Below are positions 55,704 to 64,000 of a stretch of DNA of 64,000 nucleotides, piece by piece. The stretch's first letter is position 1. Every line of letters begins with the position of its first letter. Both the position numbers and the translations under genes were made by a program. The notes under the pieces are model-generated. The model was not told the origin of the DNA. It searched no databases and saw nothing but the letters and a program-made list of their open reading frames with translations. Where the stretch lies: positions 1 through 64,000 of the forward strand of contig DATIXX010000045.1 in the NCBI GenBank assembly GCA_035518095.1, written 5' to 3'. The stretch is from Burkholderiales bacterium. Its GTDB lineage: Bacteria; Pseudomonadota; Gammaproteobacteria; Burkholderiales; JAHFRG01.

Positions 55704-56150
55704 ATGTTTAACCCCTCGCGCGACGAAGCACGACGTTTTTTCTTCGATACCTGGAAAAAATACAAGGAAGGGAAGCCTCTTTCCGGGCTCGAACAGCTGT
55801 CCGTGGAAATCATTATCCAGCACCCTGAATATCACTCTGTGATGAATGACCCGGCACGCTATCTCAACCGCGACTATTTACCCGAAACAGGGGATATCAA
55901 TCCTTTTCTGCATATGGGGATGCACCTCGCGATCGAAGAGCAGCTTTCCATCGACCAGCCGCGCGGCATTTACCGACTGTTTAAACGGATTCTGCAAAAT
56001 AATGCGGACCGGCATGCCGCTTTTCATCTGGTTATGGAATGTCTGGCGGAGATGATGTGGCACGCGCAGCGGGCCAATACCAAGCCCGACGAACGAATTT
56101 ACTTCGAGTGCCTCGAAAGACGCTCTGCTACGACTACGGAAAAGGACTAA
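55704..56150 (+). CDS. DUF1841 family protein
   Basis: A 148-residue soluble helical protein. FNPSRDEARRFFFDTWKKY, INPFLHMGMHLAIEEQLSIDQP and ECLAEMMWHAQRAN are typical of DUF1841, a family of unknown function that sits beside nth in many beta- and gammaproteobacteria. The HMGMHLAIEEQ and MMWHAQ segments recall metal-binding helices, but this is not shown. Convergent with the cytochrome c genes downstream. Confidence 0.88.
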   Translation: MFNPSRDEARRFFFDTWKKYKEGKPLSGLEQLSVEIIIQHPEYHSVMNDPARYLNRDYLPETGDINPFLHMGMHLAIEEQLSIDQPRGIYRLFKRILQNNADRHAAFHLVMECLAEMMWHAQRANTKPDERIYFECLERRSATTTEKD

Positions 56151-56205
56151 CCACCGAATTTGACCTGCGCTGGATTATCGCTCCGCTCAGCTGGCGGGCG
56201 ACTCG

Positions 56206-56232
56206 GAACAAAAAAAAGAGGTTCGCACCGCT
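56206..56232 (-). terminator. Probable terminator of the cytochrome c pair
   Basis: On the minus strand a short imperfect hairpin (AGCGGT..ACCTCT with a GCGA tetraloop) is followed by eight Ts, 13 bp after the cytochrome stop. The stem is weak, so confidence is moderate. Confidence 0.4.
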
Positions 56233-56244
56233 TTTTAGTCAAAT

Positions 56245-56571
56245 TCAGTATTTCACGTACAAGCCTTTTTGGCTGGAGAAATACGCGGCCAGGTCCTGAA
56301 TGTCCTGCTCGGAAAGATTCGCCGCCATTGCATCCATGATAGGATCTTTGCGCGCACCCGATTTGTAGGCGTTTAGCGAGTGCACAATGTAATCGGGCTG
56401 CTGGCCGGCGAGTCGCGGGAAGTCGGGCGCAACGCTATTGCCATCCGCACCGTGGCACGCCGCGCACGTGGTAGATTTCTGCTTGCCGGCTGCTGCGTCC
56501 CCGGCAGCAAAAGCATGGGCCGCACCTAGTAACAATGTGCCTGCAACTGCTACTGTAACCAATTTTTTCAT
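56245..56571 (-). CDS. Monohaem class I cytochrome c (c553-like)
   Basis: A 108-residue periplasmic protein: signal peptide to about residue 22 (HAFAAGD), haem-binding CAACH, and a C-terminal region with the axial Met (DPIMDAMAANLSEQDIQDLAAYFSSQ). It is small and soluble, suited to shuttling electrons. It lies 26 bp downstream of a close paralogue; the pair resembles the two halves of dihaem cytochrome c4 as separate genes. Confidence 0.93.
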   Translation of the reverse strand: MKKLVTVAVAGTLLLGAAHAFAAGDAAAGKQKSTTCAACHGADGNSVAPDFPRLAGQQPDYIVHSLNAYKSGARKDPIMDAMAANLSEQDIQDLAAYFSSQKGLYVKY

Positions 56572-56597
56572 TGTTCCCTGCGCCTAGTAGCCTTAAA

Positions 56598-56921
56598 TTA
56601 ATTACCACCCGAATAATAGGCGGCAAGGTCTGCGATGTCCTGATCTGTCAAGCCGGCTGCAATGGCATTCATTGTCGGCACTTTGCGCGCTCCCGACTTG
56701 TATTCGTGCAACGCCTTGACGATATAGGCGGCATGCTGACCACCAAGCTTGGGTACGCTGTACACTTGGGGGTAAGCGATGCGCCAATCAGGAATGCCGT
56801 GGCAGCCGGCGCACATCGAGTTTTTTTCCTTTCCAAGTGCCGCGTCGCCCGCTGCGTGGGCTTGAATGGATACGGTTAACAACATTATCGCGCTAAAGGT
56901 AAACAGACTGGCTTTTTTCAT
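56598..56921 (-). CDS. Monohaem class I cytochrome c (c553-like)
   Basis: A 107-residue periplasmic protein with signal peptide ending at HAAGD, haem motif CAGCH and axial Met in VPTMNAIAAGLTDQDIADLAAYYSG. It shares the YIVKALHEYKSGARK pattern with its downstream paralogue, so one arose by duplication. Both are likely electron carriers between the bc1 complex and a terminal oxidase or other periplasmic enzymes; the actual partners are not shown. Confidence 0.93.
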   Translation of the reverse strand: MKKASLFTFSAIMLLTVSIQAHAAGDAALGKEKNSMCAGCHGIPDWRIAYPQVYSVPKLGGQHAAYIVKALHEYKSGARKVPTMNAIAAGLTDQDIADLAAYYSGGN

Positions 56922-57172
56922 ATTGCTCTTGTTTGGAGAATAAAACAGATTGCGGCACTTTAAAGGATACTCGGCTTGAGGTCAATGGTGTTTGCCCACA
57001 CCGAGAGGCACCCGCCAGAGCGCTTTTTTTTCACAACAAATCGAGCCGCCCGCTTGGATTGGCGTCCACGTTCGCCGGAACATATGGTGTGAACCGGCCT
57101 GCTCCGAAGTTTCGCACTGTTCAGCGATGTTGTTAGTACATATAATGAGCCGTGGCGTAGAAAGCAAAAATC

Positions 57173-57724
57173 ATGAAGCATCGCCTGACAAAAATTTACA
57201 CGCGCACTGGCGACAACGGGAGCACCGGCTTGGGCGATGGGACTCGCGTTGCCAAGGACAGTCTGCGCATTGCGGTGATCGGCGAAATTGACGAATTGAA
57301 TTCCTGCATCGGCGTGTTGCTCGCCGAAGACCTGCCTTTGGGAGTGAGGACATGTCTGTGCGATATCCAGAACGATCTGTTCGATCTCGGCGGAGAGCTG
57401 TGCCTGCCGGGACATGTTGCGATTGCTCGAAGGCACGTGGAGCGCCTGGAAAAAACGCTGGATTCGCTTAATTCCGATCTTCCGCCGCTCAAGGAGTTTA
57501 TCCTGCCGCGTGGCTCGCGCGCCGCAGCTCTTGCGCATTTTGCGCGCACCGTGTGTCGCCGCGCCGAGCGTAGCCTAGTAACGCTATCCAAGTCCGAAAA
57601 GGTTCCCGAACTATCCGCTAATTACATCAACCGTCTTTCTGACCTGCTGTTTGTCATTGCGCGCGTGCTGAACCGCGAGTACGGGGATGTTTTTTGGCAA
57701 CAGGGAAAAAACAAAGACCTTTAG
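57173..57724 (+). CDS. pduO: Cob(I)alamin adenosyltransferase, PduO type
   Basis: A 183-residue trimeric enzyme that makes adenosylcobalamin from cob(I)alamin and ATP. KIYTRTGDNGSTGLGDGTRV binds ATP, EIDELNSCIGVL follows, and [27 protein letters not shown] is the family signature with the substrate-binding FxxxxG. It faces a BtuF-like binding protein gene convergently, so the region deals with cobalamin salvage. Confidence 0.94.
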   Translation: MKHRLTKIYTRTGDNGSTGLGDGTRVAKDSLRIAVIGEIDELNSCIGVLLAEDLPLGVRTCLCDIQNDLFDLGGELCLPGHVAIARRHVERLEKTLDSLNSDLPPLKEFILPRGSRAAALAHFARTVCRRAERSLVTLSKSEKVPELSANYINRLSDLLFVIARVLNREYGDVFWQQGKNKDL

Positions 57725-57819
57725 CCTCGGCAAGCCGTCATCAGCTTCACGCACCGACTCGTACCCGGCCCCGTCATGTCGCGCAAAGTGTTTTGTCTTC
57801 TATTGGCTGATGACAACCT

Positions 57820-58719
57820 TTACTTGCGCGCTCGCCGCACCTGGTCCAATTTGCTGCAAACTTCACTCGCACCTTCCAGAATTCTCGGCGATTGACGTTC
57901 CAATAATTCCGGCGGCACAAAAAAGACGCGGTGATTACGCACTGCGTCCAGCATTGCAAAGCGCTGCCATACGCTGTCGCGCGCCACACTCGATATGATC
58001 GCGTCCGGGTCGGCTGCCACCAGGCTCTCGGGCGAAATTACCGGCGTGAGCACACGCGACGCGGCGAATACGTTGACTCCTCCGCAAAGGCGCAACACGC
58101 TGCTGATCACGTGTGCACCGTTCACGGTCATCAACGGTGCATTCCAGACTTCATAAAATACCCTAACCGGCCGTTTCGTGCTGTACTGCTTCGTTAAAAC
58201 CGCCAATTTGGATTCAAATTTTCTTGCTGCAACTTCCGCGATATCCGAAGTGCCCGCCAGCATTCCGACGCGCCGCAGCAGGCGCGGAATGTCAGACAAT
58301 TTTGTGGGTTCCATGACAAAAATACTGATACCGAGCGCTTCTAACTTGGCGACATCTCGAACGTGATTACCGCTTTCCCACGCTAAAACCAGATCGGGCC
58401 GAAGTGCTGCAATGCGTTCAAGATCGATGTGTGTCGCGTCTCCTACGCGCATTATGCTTGCCGCTTGTTGCGGATAGTCGCTGTAGGCGCTGACTCCCGC
58501 CAATTCGGGTCCGGCGCCGGCAGCATACACCAGTTCAGTAATAAATGGAGCCAATGTTACGATGCGCCGCGCGGGGGTCATCAAGACCAAGTTTTCGCCG
58601 CGGTCGTCTGTCACAACGATTGACGACGCGGCAAGCGAAGAAAATGCAAAAACAGCTACCGCAATTGCGGCTATAAATCTGACTTTGTTGCGGTATTGCG
58701 GTGAAAAATGAGAATTCAA
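57820..58719 (-). CDS. btuF: Periplasmic cobalamin-binding protein (BtuF-like)
   Basis: A 299-residue periplasmic substrate-binding protein with a signal peptide to about residue 31. RRIVTLAPFITELVYAAGAG and YPQQAASIMRVGDATHIDLERIAALRPDLVLAW are typical of BtuF/FhuD-type (cluster A-II) proteins, with the helix backbone expected near 170. The neighbouring adenosyltransferase points to vitamin B12 rather than ferric siderophores. No BtuC or BtuD gene is in the window; a permease must lie elsewhere. Confidence 0.82.
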   Translation of the reverse strand: MNSHFSPQYRNKVRFIAAIAVAVFAFSSLAASSIVVTDDRGENLVLMTPARRIVTLAPFITELVYAAGAGPELAGVSAYSDYPQQAASIMRVGDATHIDLERIAALRPDLVLAWESGNHVRDVAKLEALGISIFVMEPTKLSDIPRLLRRVGMLAGTSDIAEVAARKFESKLAVLTKQYSTKRPVRVFYEVWNAPLMTVNGAHVISSVLRLCGGVNVFAASRVLTPVISPESLVAADPDAIISSVARDSVWQRFAMLDAVRNHRVFFVPPELLERQSPRILEGASEVCSKLDQVRRARK

Positions 58720-58740
58720 GAAATAAAAGCGCGGAGAGCT

Positions 58741-59268
58741 TTACCTAACCATGTAATCAAGCAGCTTCTGGCTGGTTTGGCGTAGGCGCTGTGACAATAA
58801 GGTAACGAGCTTAATTAGAATTTTTGCACCCAGCTTCGGCTGATCAAGAACTATTTTCACCATGTTGTCCCGGGTTAGAACAGCAAAAATGGAGGGTTCC
58901 TTTGCAACACAGGTCGCGAAACGCGGCTCCCCGTCTATCATGGACATTTCACCGATCGTCATTCCAGGCAACACTAGCGTCATGTGCAGTTCATCGCCGC
59001 GTCTGCCTTTCTTGAAAATATCCACCTGTCCCTGAATCAACAACAGCATGTAGTCACCGGGATCTCCTTCCTGAATGATAATTTCTCCGGGCCGGGCCCG
59101 ATACACTTGCATGAAGCTTGCCAGCTTTCCGACATCTTCGCGATTCAATTCGGAAAAAAACGTCGAATTGCCGACCATCCCGAAGATCTGTTCAGCGACT
59201 ACCGTCGCCTCCCCGAGATTCTCCAGCGTGGCAAGCCGCTTATTTATAGAATCCGCTTTTTCTGCCAT
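58741..59268 (-). CDS. Cyclic nucleotide-binding domain protein
   Basis: A 175-residue protein starting at MAEKADSINKRLA; a longer frame upstream has no motif and odd composition. Residues 35-155 form a cNMP-binding beta-barrel: FFSELNREDVGKLASFMQVY, EIIIQEGDPGDYMLLLIQGQVDIF, and the phosphate cassette region GMTIGEMSMIDGEPRFATCVA. There is no helix-turn-helix after it, only a helix ending in LLDYMVR, so it is not a Crp/Fnr regulator by itself. It may regulate a partner in response to cAMP or c-di-GMP. A cyclase-domain gene lies 2 kb upstream. Confidence 0.85.
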   Translation of the reverse strand: MAEKADSINKRLATLENLGEATVVAEQIFGMVGNSTFFSELNREDVGKLASFMQVYRARPGEIIIQEGDPGDYMLLLIQGQVDIFKKGRRGDELHMTLVLPGMTIGEMSMIDGEPRFATCVAKEPSIFAVLTRDNMVKIVLDQPKLGAKILIKLVTLLSQRLRQTSQKLLDYMVR

Positions 59269-59616
59269 TAGCAACGCGCCCCCTGCGCGTTGTGCGTAGT
59301 TTACCAGCCCTTGAGTTTGGCCGCCTTTTTCCCGAAACCGGTTTCTCGGTACGCCACAATCTACAACAAACGGGATCTCGCACAAGTCGCCTGCCGCACC
59401 GAGACCGTGCTGGTTGCAGTTCAGCAATGACCGCCGGAACCCGTGCCCGGACTTTATATTAGCAGCAGCAACAGGGGGAACATAACGTCCTGCGGCTAAA
59501 CTTGAGGGTATCGTGAACACGGTACCCGTCCGCGGGAGCGCAGCGTGGCGCTGCGGGTTGGACAAAATCGGGTCCCAAGGCAGCGCAATGCGCGATGCAA
59601 CGCCCGTGCATACGGT
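59269..59616. other. 348-bp intergenic region with two inverted repeats
   Basis: Between the DAHP synthase gene and the cNMP-binding gene, both on minus. It holds a 22-bp near-palindrome at 59506-59527 (GGGTATCGTG / CACGGTACCC) and a hairpin CGCAGCG-TGG-CGCTGCG at 59539-59555. No T tract follows either, so they are not clear terminators; a regulator site or structured RNA is possible. No coding frame is convincing. Confidence 0.5.
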
Positions 59617-60732
59617 TTAATTTTTATAACGCGCCGCAGCCGCCGCGCGCTTCTGATAGGCGTCCCGCGCAATTTGCACATCCTCGATCAGTTGCGGCAG
59701 TTCCCTGAGAAGCAGCGCCTGAGGACCGTCTACCAGCGCTTTTCCGGGCACGGGATGAAAATCCACCAGGATCATGTTCGCACCGGCAACTACGCCCTGC
59801 GCGGTGGCATGCATAATGTCGAGAATCCCTTCCGGCCCCATGCTGCGGGAACCTACCGAATGCGAGGGATCTACGCATACCGGCATGCGAGTCAATCGTT
59901 TCACCACCGGCACATGGCAAAAATCGACGAAATTGCGGTGCGGATCGCCGAAATTGCTTTTCATACCGCGCAGCCCAAATACCACCTTGCGGTTGCCTTC
60001 CGACGCCAGGTATTCCGCAGCGTTCAACGATTCATCAAGCGTAATGCCGAACCCGCGCTTCAACAGCACCGGAAAGTCCTGCTGCCGCCCAACACTTTTC
60101 AGGAGTTCGAAATTCTGCGTGTTGCGCGTCCCGATCTGCAGCATCACGCCAGTGGGATTGCCGGTTTTCTGCAATGCTCCGCGAATCTCGTCCACATGCG
60201 ATTCATGAGTGATCTCCATAGCAATGACTTTCATGCCGTATTTGCCCGCCAGCTCGAATACGTAGGGCAAACAGGATTTTCCATGTCCCTGAAACGAATA
60301 CGGGCTGGTACGCGGTTTGTAGGCACCCATGCGTGTGCATATCTGGCCGTTGCGCTTCAGTTCCCGCATCATCATTTCCACGTGTTCGGGCGTATCCACC
60401 GCGCACAAGCCGGCAAAGATATGCAATGTATCCTGCCCGAATCGTACCCCGTTGTAATCGAACCAGGTGGGGCGGTTGTCATCCTTGTGCCGCCCGAGAA
60501 TACGGTATTCCTCTGAAACCCTGACCACGCGCTCGACACAAGGGAGGTTTTTCATGTCCTCGATTTGCAGCGCGCTGGTGTTGCCGATAAGGTAAACCTC
60601 GGTTACTGTTCGCTCGGTGCCTTGTTCGCGGTGGACCCGGCATTGGATGTTGGGCAAAGCAGCCAAGTGATCCATGAGCTGCTGATACTCTGTGCTCCGC
60701 GCATCCGCATTTTCGTTCAGTATAAGAATCAT
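59617..60732 (-). CDS. aroF: 3-deoxy-7-phosphoheptulonate synthase, type I-beta with regulatory N-domain
   Basis: A 371-residue enzyme opening the shikimate pathway (PEP + erythrose-4-phosphate). Residues 1-90 form a ferredoxin-like regulatory domain as in Thermotoga-type enzymes. The barrel has IFAGLCAVDTPEHVEMM, RMGAYKPRTSPYSFQGHG (substrate site), MLQIGTRNTQNFELL, PVLLKRGFGITLDE and CVDPSHSVGSRSM (metal His). The first motif has Leu where AGPCSVE-type enzymes have Pro. Unlike E. coli AroFGH (I-alpha), this is the KDO8P synthase-like subgroup. It supplies the aroA-tyrA-pheA genes at 11-16 kb. Confidence 0.9.
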   Translation of the reverse strand: MILILNENADARSTEYQQLMDHLAALPNIQCRVHREQGTERTVTEVYLIGNTSALQIEDMKNLPCVERVVRVSEEYRILGRHKDDNRPTWFDYNGVRFGQDTLHIFAGLCAVDTPEHVEMMMRELKRNGQICTRMGAYKPRTSPYSFQGHGKSCLPYVFELAGKYGMKVIAMEITHESHVDEIRGALQKTGNPTGVMLQIGTRNTQNFELLKSVGRQQDFPVLLKRGFGITLDESLNAAEYLASEGNRKVVFGLRGMKSNFGDPHRNFVDFCHVPVVKRLTRMPVCVDPSHSVGSRSMGPEGILDIMHATAQGVVAGANMILVDFHPVPGKALVDGPQALLLRELPQLIEDVQIARDAYQKRAAAAARYKN

Positions 60733-60905
60733 GATTAGCCGGGTTATTTTGGGGTCAAGAACGGTCGAAGACCTCTATTTTAGCGAATATACGGCACGCC
60801 ATTTGCAAGCTCGTTCGATAGCGGAACCTGAGAAATTATCCCGGTATCGGGACAAGTGGTGCTGAAAGCCGCTCGCCAAAGACGGCGGGGAGACATGTAA
60901 GTTGT

Positions 60906-61298
60906 TTATTGTTTTTTCTTAACGCTGCGGAATACCGGTCCCCACAACGGATGGCCGGCCTCTGCCGGTTGTAATTCGAAATTCGGATCTATCTCCAGAA
61001 CTTTTCTGAACTCGTCTCGACACTGCCTTTCCTTGCCGGTAACGCAATAGATAAAAGCCAGATATTTGTGCGCCTTGATGCGGTCGCTCTTGAACGTCAA
61101 CCCCTCGTCCAAAGCGCTGGTCAGGTTCTTCCGGGCTTCAGCATATTTGCCTTGGTCGTAGCTTTTGATACCTGCGGAAAGTTCCGGCGAGCCATCGCCA
61201 AATATCCAGGTTGGACGGTAATCTTCGAATGGGCCAACGCACCCGGTGCACAACAGGGTTACCGCGACCGCCTGCACCCACAGCCTGGATCTCAGCAT
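60906..61298 (-). CDS. Small TPR lipoprotein, TssQ-like
   Basis: A 130-residue lipoprotein with lipobox LCTGC (Cys20). The mature part has two tetratricopeptide-like helical pairs (SAGIKSYDQGKYAEARKNLTSAL and KAHKYLAFIYCVTGKERQCRDEF) and ends in HPLWGPVFRSVKK. It resembles what I recall of TssQ-family T6SS-associated lipoproteins, but no type VI genes are in the window. Fifteen bp upstream lies a cyclase-PEGA gene on the same strand; they probably form an operon. Confidence 0.6.
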   Translation of the reverse strand: MLRSRLWVQAVAVTLLCTGCVGPFEDYRPTWIFGDGSPELSAGIKSYDQGKYAEARKNLTSALDEGLTFKSDRIKAHKYLAFIYCVTGKERQCRDEFRKVLEIDPNFELQPAEAGHPLWGPVFRSVKKKQ

Positions 61299-61313
61299 GT
61301 GTCCACATCCCGT

Positions 61314-62486
61314 CTAGCGGAATTCATGCGTTATCTTAAGGTGGTCGTTCGACTTGACGTCCAATGTCTCAGTATGACTGGCAAAAGTGGTATTTTTGAT
61401 TTCTACGGTATGTTTGCCGGGCTTAACCTCAAGCTCCTTAAGCGGCGGACTGACGCCCATTTTCTTTCCATCGAGGTAGACTTCACCCCAGGGGTCAATC
61501 ACCAGCGCAATTTGTGCTGCTGGGCTTGCGGGCATAGTCGCGGTGGGCGCAGCTTCTGCCAATTTGCGCGTTTTCTTCTTGTGCGTAGAAAGGTTCTTGC
61601 TCCCCTCGTGTTTTGTTTCACGCGGCGGCGCTATCGGCTGCACCATCTCCGGCTCAGCCGGTGCGGAAGCATGCCCGGTGGGTTCGGGCGATTGCGGCTC
61701 CGCTGCCTGTTCCGGGTTATTTTCCGGTCCAGCCTTGGATTCGCTCGTTGCAGTTCCGCCGTTTCCACCGCGCAAAGTTAATGCAAGCGCGACCAAAGCC
61801 ACGAGTGACAGTCCGGCGTAAAGGATTTTTTTGCCGCTGGTTGCCTTATGCCAAATTGCCTCTGGAAAGGCGGCTGAATCCGTTCCACGCGATGTACTTT
61901 CACCGTGAACTTTGACGGCACTCGGTCCAGACCACAGCTTAATCTCCTTGCCTGGCGAACCCACGGCATAAACTTCATGCTCGCGCACATGCTTGTCCGC
62001 CCGCGCGCCTTGATATTCGAATAACAAGGAATATTCCTGTGACAAATGTGAAACGACCTCATAGTAAGAACGCGATACCAGCACTTCACCGGGCTGCGCG
62101 AAGCTCATCACCCGCTGCGCGACATTAATGCCATCGCCGATAATATTTGGCTGCCCGTTGATATCCTTGACTACCCTTACCGGACCGAGGTTAATGCCGA
62201 TGCGCGCATTCAAGTCGCCGGAAGTCTGATCGCTGGCCAGCGCGTCTCGCAGGTTTATGGCGACGAACAACGCTTCTTCGGGAGCGCCGAGAAAGCTGAT
62301 CGCGACGCCATCTCCGGTATCAAGAATTATGCGGTCACCGGCCGCGACCTCTTTGATCGCATCCGAAATGAGAGCGTTGAATTCGTCTTTCAGCTTCATC
62401 TGGTCCGCGACCGGTTTCTTCGAATATTCGACAATGTCCGCGAACACCACGCTGCAGATGAAAGTCCTGTTCCCTCGATCAAGCAT
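61314..62486 (-). CDS. Class III cyclase-domain membrane protein with PEGA domain
   Basis: A 390-residue protein. The start at 62486 (MLDRGNRTFICSVVFADI) has GGAGG seven bases upstream. Residues 8-180 are a class III nucleotidyl cyclase fold: VFADIVEYSKKP and LDTGDGVAISFLG give the metal aspartates, and NIIGDGINVAQRVMSFAQPGE follows. A transmembrane helix at about 230-248, a Pro/Glu/Ala-rich linker, and a C-terminal PEGA domain (IDPWGEVYLDGKKMG ... LKELEVKPGKHTVEI) follow, the last outside the membrane. Whether it makes cAMP is uncertain. It sits between tldD and the TssQ-like lipoprotein. Confidence 0.85.
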   Translation of the reverse strand: MLDRGNRTFICSVVFADIVEYSKKPVADQMKLKDEFNALISDAIKEVAAGDRIILDTGDGVAISFLGAPEEALFVAINLRDALASDQTSGDLNARIGINLGPVRVVKDINGQPNIIGDGINVAQRVMSFAQPGEVLVSRSYYEVVSHLSQEYSLLFEYQGARADKHVREHEVYAVGSPGKEIKLWSGPSAVKVHGESTSRGTDSAAFPEAIWHKATSGKKILYAGLSLVALVALALTLRGGNGGTATSESKAGPENNPEQAAEPQSPEPTGHASAPAEPEMVQPIAPPRETKHEGSKNLSTHKKKTRKLAEAAPTATMPASPAAQIALVIDPWGEVYLDGKKMGVSPPLKELEVKPGKHTVEIKNTTFASHTETLDVKSNDHLKITHEFR

Positions 62487-62515
62487 GTACATTCCTCCCC
62501 GTAACCCGTTAACCG

Positions 62516-63973
62516 CTAAAGCGTCCCGCCTACCGTCAATCCGTCTATACGCAACGTCGGCTGTCCGACTCCCACGGGTACGCTTTGCCCTTCCTTGCCA
62601 CAAGTGCCGACTCCGGGGTCAAGCGACATATCGTTACCGATCATCGAAACACGCGTCAACACGTCCGGGCCGTTCCCGATCAGGGTTGCGCCTTTGACCG
62701 GATAGCCAATCTTACCGCCCTCGATAATGTACGCTTCCGCCGCGGAAAACACGAATTTTCCGCTTACAATGTCCACTTGCCCGCCGGCGAAATTTACCGC
62801 ATACAACCCATGCTTGACCGACCTTATGATTTCCTCCGGATGTTTATCACCGTTTAGCATATAGGTATTGGTCATTCGCGGCATGGGAACGTGGGCATAA
62901 GACTCCCGCCTCCCGTTGCCGGTAACCGGGACCCCCATTAGACGCGCATTTAGAGAATCCTGCATGTAACCCCTGAGCACACCGTTTTCGATCAACACCG
63001 TTTGCTGCGTGGGATTACCTTCATCATCCATATTGAGAGAACCACGGCGGTGCATTATGGTGCCATCATCAACCACGGTTACGCCGTGCGCGGCAACGCG
63101 TTCGCCAACGCGGCCGCTGAAAGCAGAACTGCCCTTGCGGTTGAAGTCGCCTTCCAAGCCGTGGCCGACCGCTTCGTGGAGCAGTATGCCGGGCCAGCCG
63201 GGGCCCAAGACCACGGTCATGGTGCCGGCCGGAGCGGGCTTTGCTTCCAGATTCGCCACCGCCTGATGCACCGCCTGTTCAGCGTAGCGCTGCAGAATTT
63301 CATCACTGAAATAACCATAATCGAAACGCCCGCCCCCACCGGATACACCCTGTTCTCGGCGGCCGTTTTCTTCGACAATTACCTGCAACGACAGGCGGAC
63401 CAGGGGGCGTACGTCGGCGTTTAGTAAACCGTCGCTTCTTGCCACCAGCACCACTTCATACTCTCCGGCGAGATGCGCCATAACCTGCGTCACGCGGCGG
63501 TCCAACTTGCGCGCGTATCGCTCCAGTTTTTCCAACAGCGCAACCTTGCTCGCGTCGGGAATGCCGGCATGCGGGTCGCAGGGAAGGTAAAGCTCGCGCC
63601 GCATTCCGTGCTTTACAACTCGCGTCTTGGCTTCACTTCCTTGGCGGGCGATTGCCCGTGTAGCTTGCGCAGCGGTTTCCAGCGCCGCCAAGCTGATATC
63701 GTCCGAATACGCGAAGGCAGTCTTGTCGTGCGACACAGCGCGCACACCCACGCCCTGGTCGATGTTGAAGCTTCCGGATTTTACAATGCTTTCTTCAAGA
63801 CTCCAGGACTCGCTGCGCGTGATCTGAAAATATAAATCGGCGTAATCGATACGGTGCGAAAGCATGGTCCCAAACACGCGCTGCAGCTCGCTGCTGTCCA
63901 GCCCGTAAGGCGTAAGCAGGCAAAGGTTTGCAGTTTCAATCGGCGTTTTGGCTAGCTGCATTGTTGCTGGCAT
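62516..63973 (-). CDS. tldD: Metalloprotease TldD
   Basis: A 485-residue protein; E. coli TldD has 481. The zinc motif [20 protein letters not shown] holds HExxx[28 protein letters not shown] and [21 protein letters not shown] are conserved near the C-terminus. TldD forms a heterodimer with TldE/PmbA that degrades unfolded peptides, as in microcin B17 maturation and CcdA turnover. PmbA is not in the window. The start ATG is 27 bp from the right edge, so the promoter may lie outside. Confidence 0.96.
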   Translation of the reverse strand: MPATMQLAKTPIETANLCLLTPYGLDSSELQRVFGTMLSHRIDYADLYFQITRSESWSLEESIVKSGSFNIDQGVGVRAVSHDKTAFAYSDDISLAALETAAQATRAIARQGSEAKTRVVKHGMRRELYLPCDPHAGIPDASKVALLEKLERYARKLDRRVTQVMAHLAGEYEVVLVARSDGLLNADVRPLVRLSLQVIVEENGRREQGVSGGGGRFDYGYFSDEILQRYAEQAVHQAVANLEAKPAPAGTMTVVLGPGWPGILLHEAVGHGLEGDFNRKGSSAFSGRVGERVAAHGVTVVDDGTIMHRRGSLNMDDEGNPTQQTVLIENGVLRGYMQDSLNARLMGVPVTGNGRRESYAHVPMPRMTNTYMLNGDKHPEEIIRSVKHGLYAVNFAGGQVDIVSGKFVFSAAEAYIIEGGKIGYPVKGATLIGNGPDVLTRVSMIGNDMSLDPGVGTCGKEGQSVPVGVGQPTLRIDGLTVGGTL

Positions 63974-64000
63974 GTTTTTCTCGATCTCAATTAAATTCGA

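Noticed and set aside
60906-61298. Type VI secretion cluster suggested by the TssQ-like lipoprotein
   Set aside because: No other T6SS component lies within the window; the similarity is limited to a small TPR lipoprotein.
1-64000. CRISPR array, phage or transposon
   Set aside because: No regularly spaced repeats of 25-40 bp, no transposase or integrase motif and no phage structural genes were seen on either strand.

Overview
The window looks like a chromosomal segment of a betaproteobacterium, possibly of the Nitrosomonadales/Burkholderiales side; I cannot place it lower. The reasons are gene content and order. A gyrA-serC-serA-pheA-hisC-tyrA-aroA-cmk-rpsA-ihfB-lapA-lapB-pyrF-rfaE-hldD-cysM run lies on one strand. 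There are also aat-bpt, rnfB-nth-DUF1841, mtaD-ubiG-gph, a one-piece tmRNA and a PduO-type adenosyltransferase. Base composition is moderately GC-rich. Nearly everything is compact housekeeping DNA. I see no CRISPR array, transposase, integrase or prophage block.

Layout. 1-910: a truncated HlyD-type gene with a YtcA-like lipoprotein, then tRNA-Ser(UGA) lying between two halves of another tRNA. 1.0-1.7 kb: a Bax-inhibitor-1 family membrane protein, ending at a terminator shared with the opposite strand. 1.8-21.2 kb (minus strand): a nearly unbroken run from gyrA down to rlmD covering serine and aromatic amino acid synthesis, translation and nucleoid genes (rpsA, ihfB), LPS assembly and heptose synthesis, UMP synthesis and cysteine synthesis. 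21.4-27.2 kb (plus): OmpA-like protein, mtaD-ubiG-gph, tmRNA, an unrecognised 292-aa protein and an alpha/beta hydrolase. 27.4-33.0 kb: succinate-semialdehyde dehydrogenase (minus), then a histidine kinase followed 15 bp later by a Ser/Thr kinase fused to two receiver domains. 33.2-37.5 kb (minus): DUF6352-like protein, RhlE helicase, peroxiredoxin and MFS transporter. 37.6-42.8 kb: a DCC/lipase-maturation-factor fusion, tRNA-Arg(CCU) and two envelope glycosyltransferases. 42.9-45.8 kb: an exported YqgE/AlgH-like protein, a candidate small RNA, a Tat-exported Rieske protein and a SodC-like lipoprotein that has lost most metal ligands. 45.9-50.6 kb: aat-bpt, a PAP2 phosphatase, pyrD and ald. 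50.7-56.2 kb: a 1173-residue GltD-like/PyrK-like fusion flavoprotein, a stand-alone RnfB, nth and DUF1841. 56.2-64.0 kb: two monohaem cytochromes c, cobalamin genes, a cNMP-binding protein, DAHP synthase, a TssQ-like lipoprotein, a cyclase-PEGA protein and tldD.

The observations most worth a second look are: the NfnB-NfnA-like fusion beside a solitary RnfB; the histidine kinase/Ser-Thr kinase-REC-REC pair; the SodC homologue without its copper site next to a Tat-Rieske protein; the exported YqgE; the orphan terminator that may end an anti-Shine-Dalgarno small RNA; inverted arrays of degenerate 7-bp repeats (hisC-pheA gap and the end of nth); and the tRNA gene whose two halves flank an intact tRNA-Ser.

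All family names come from reading motifs and length by eye; no database search was possible.
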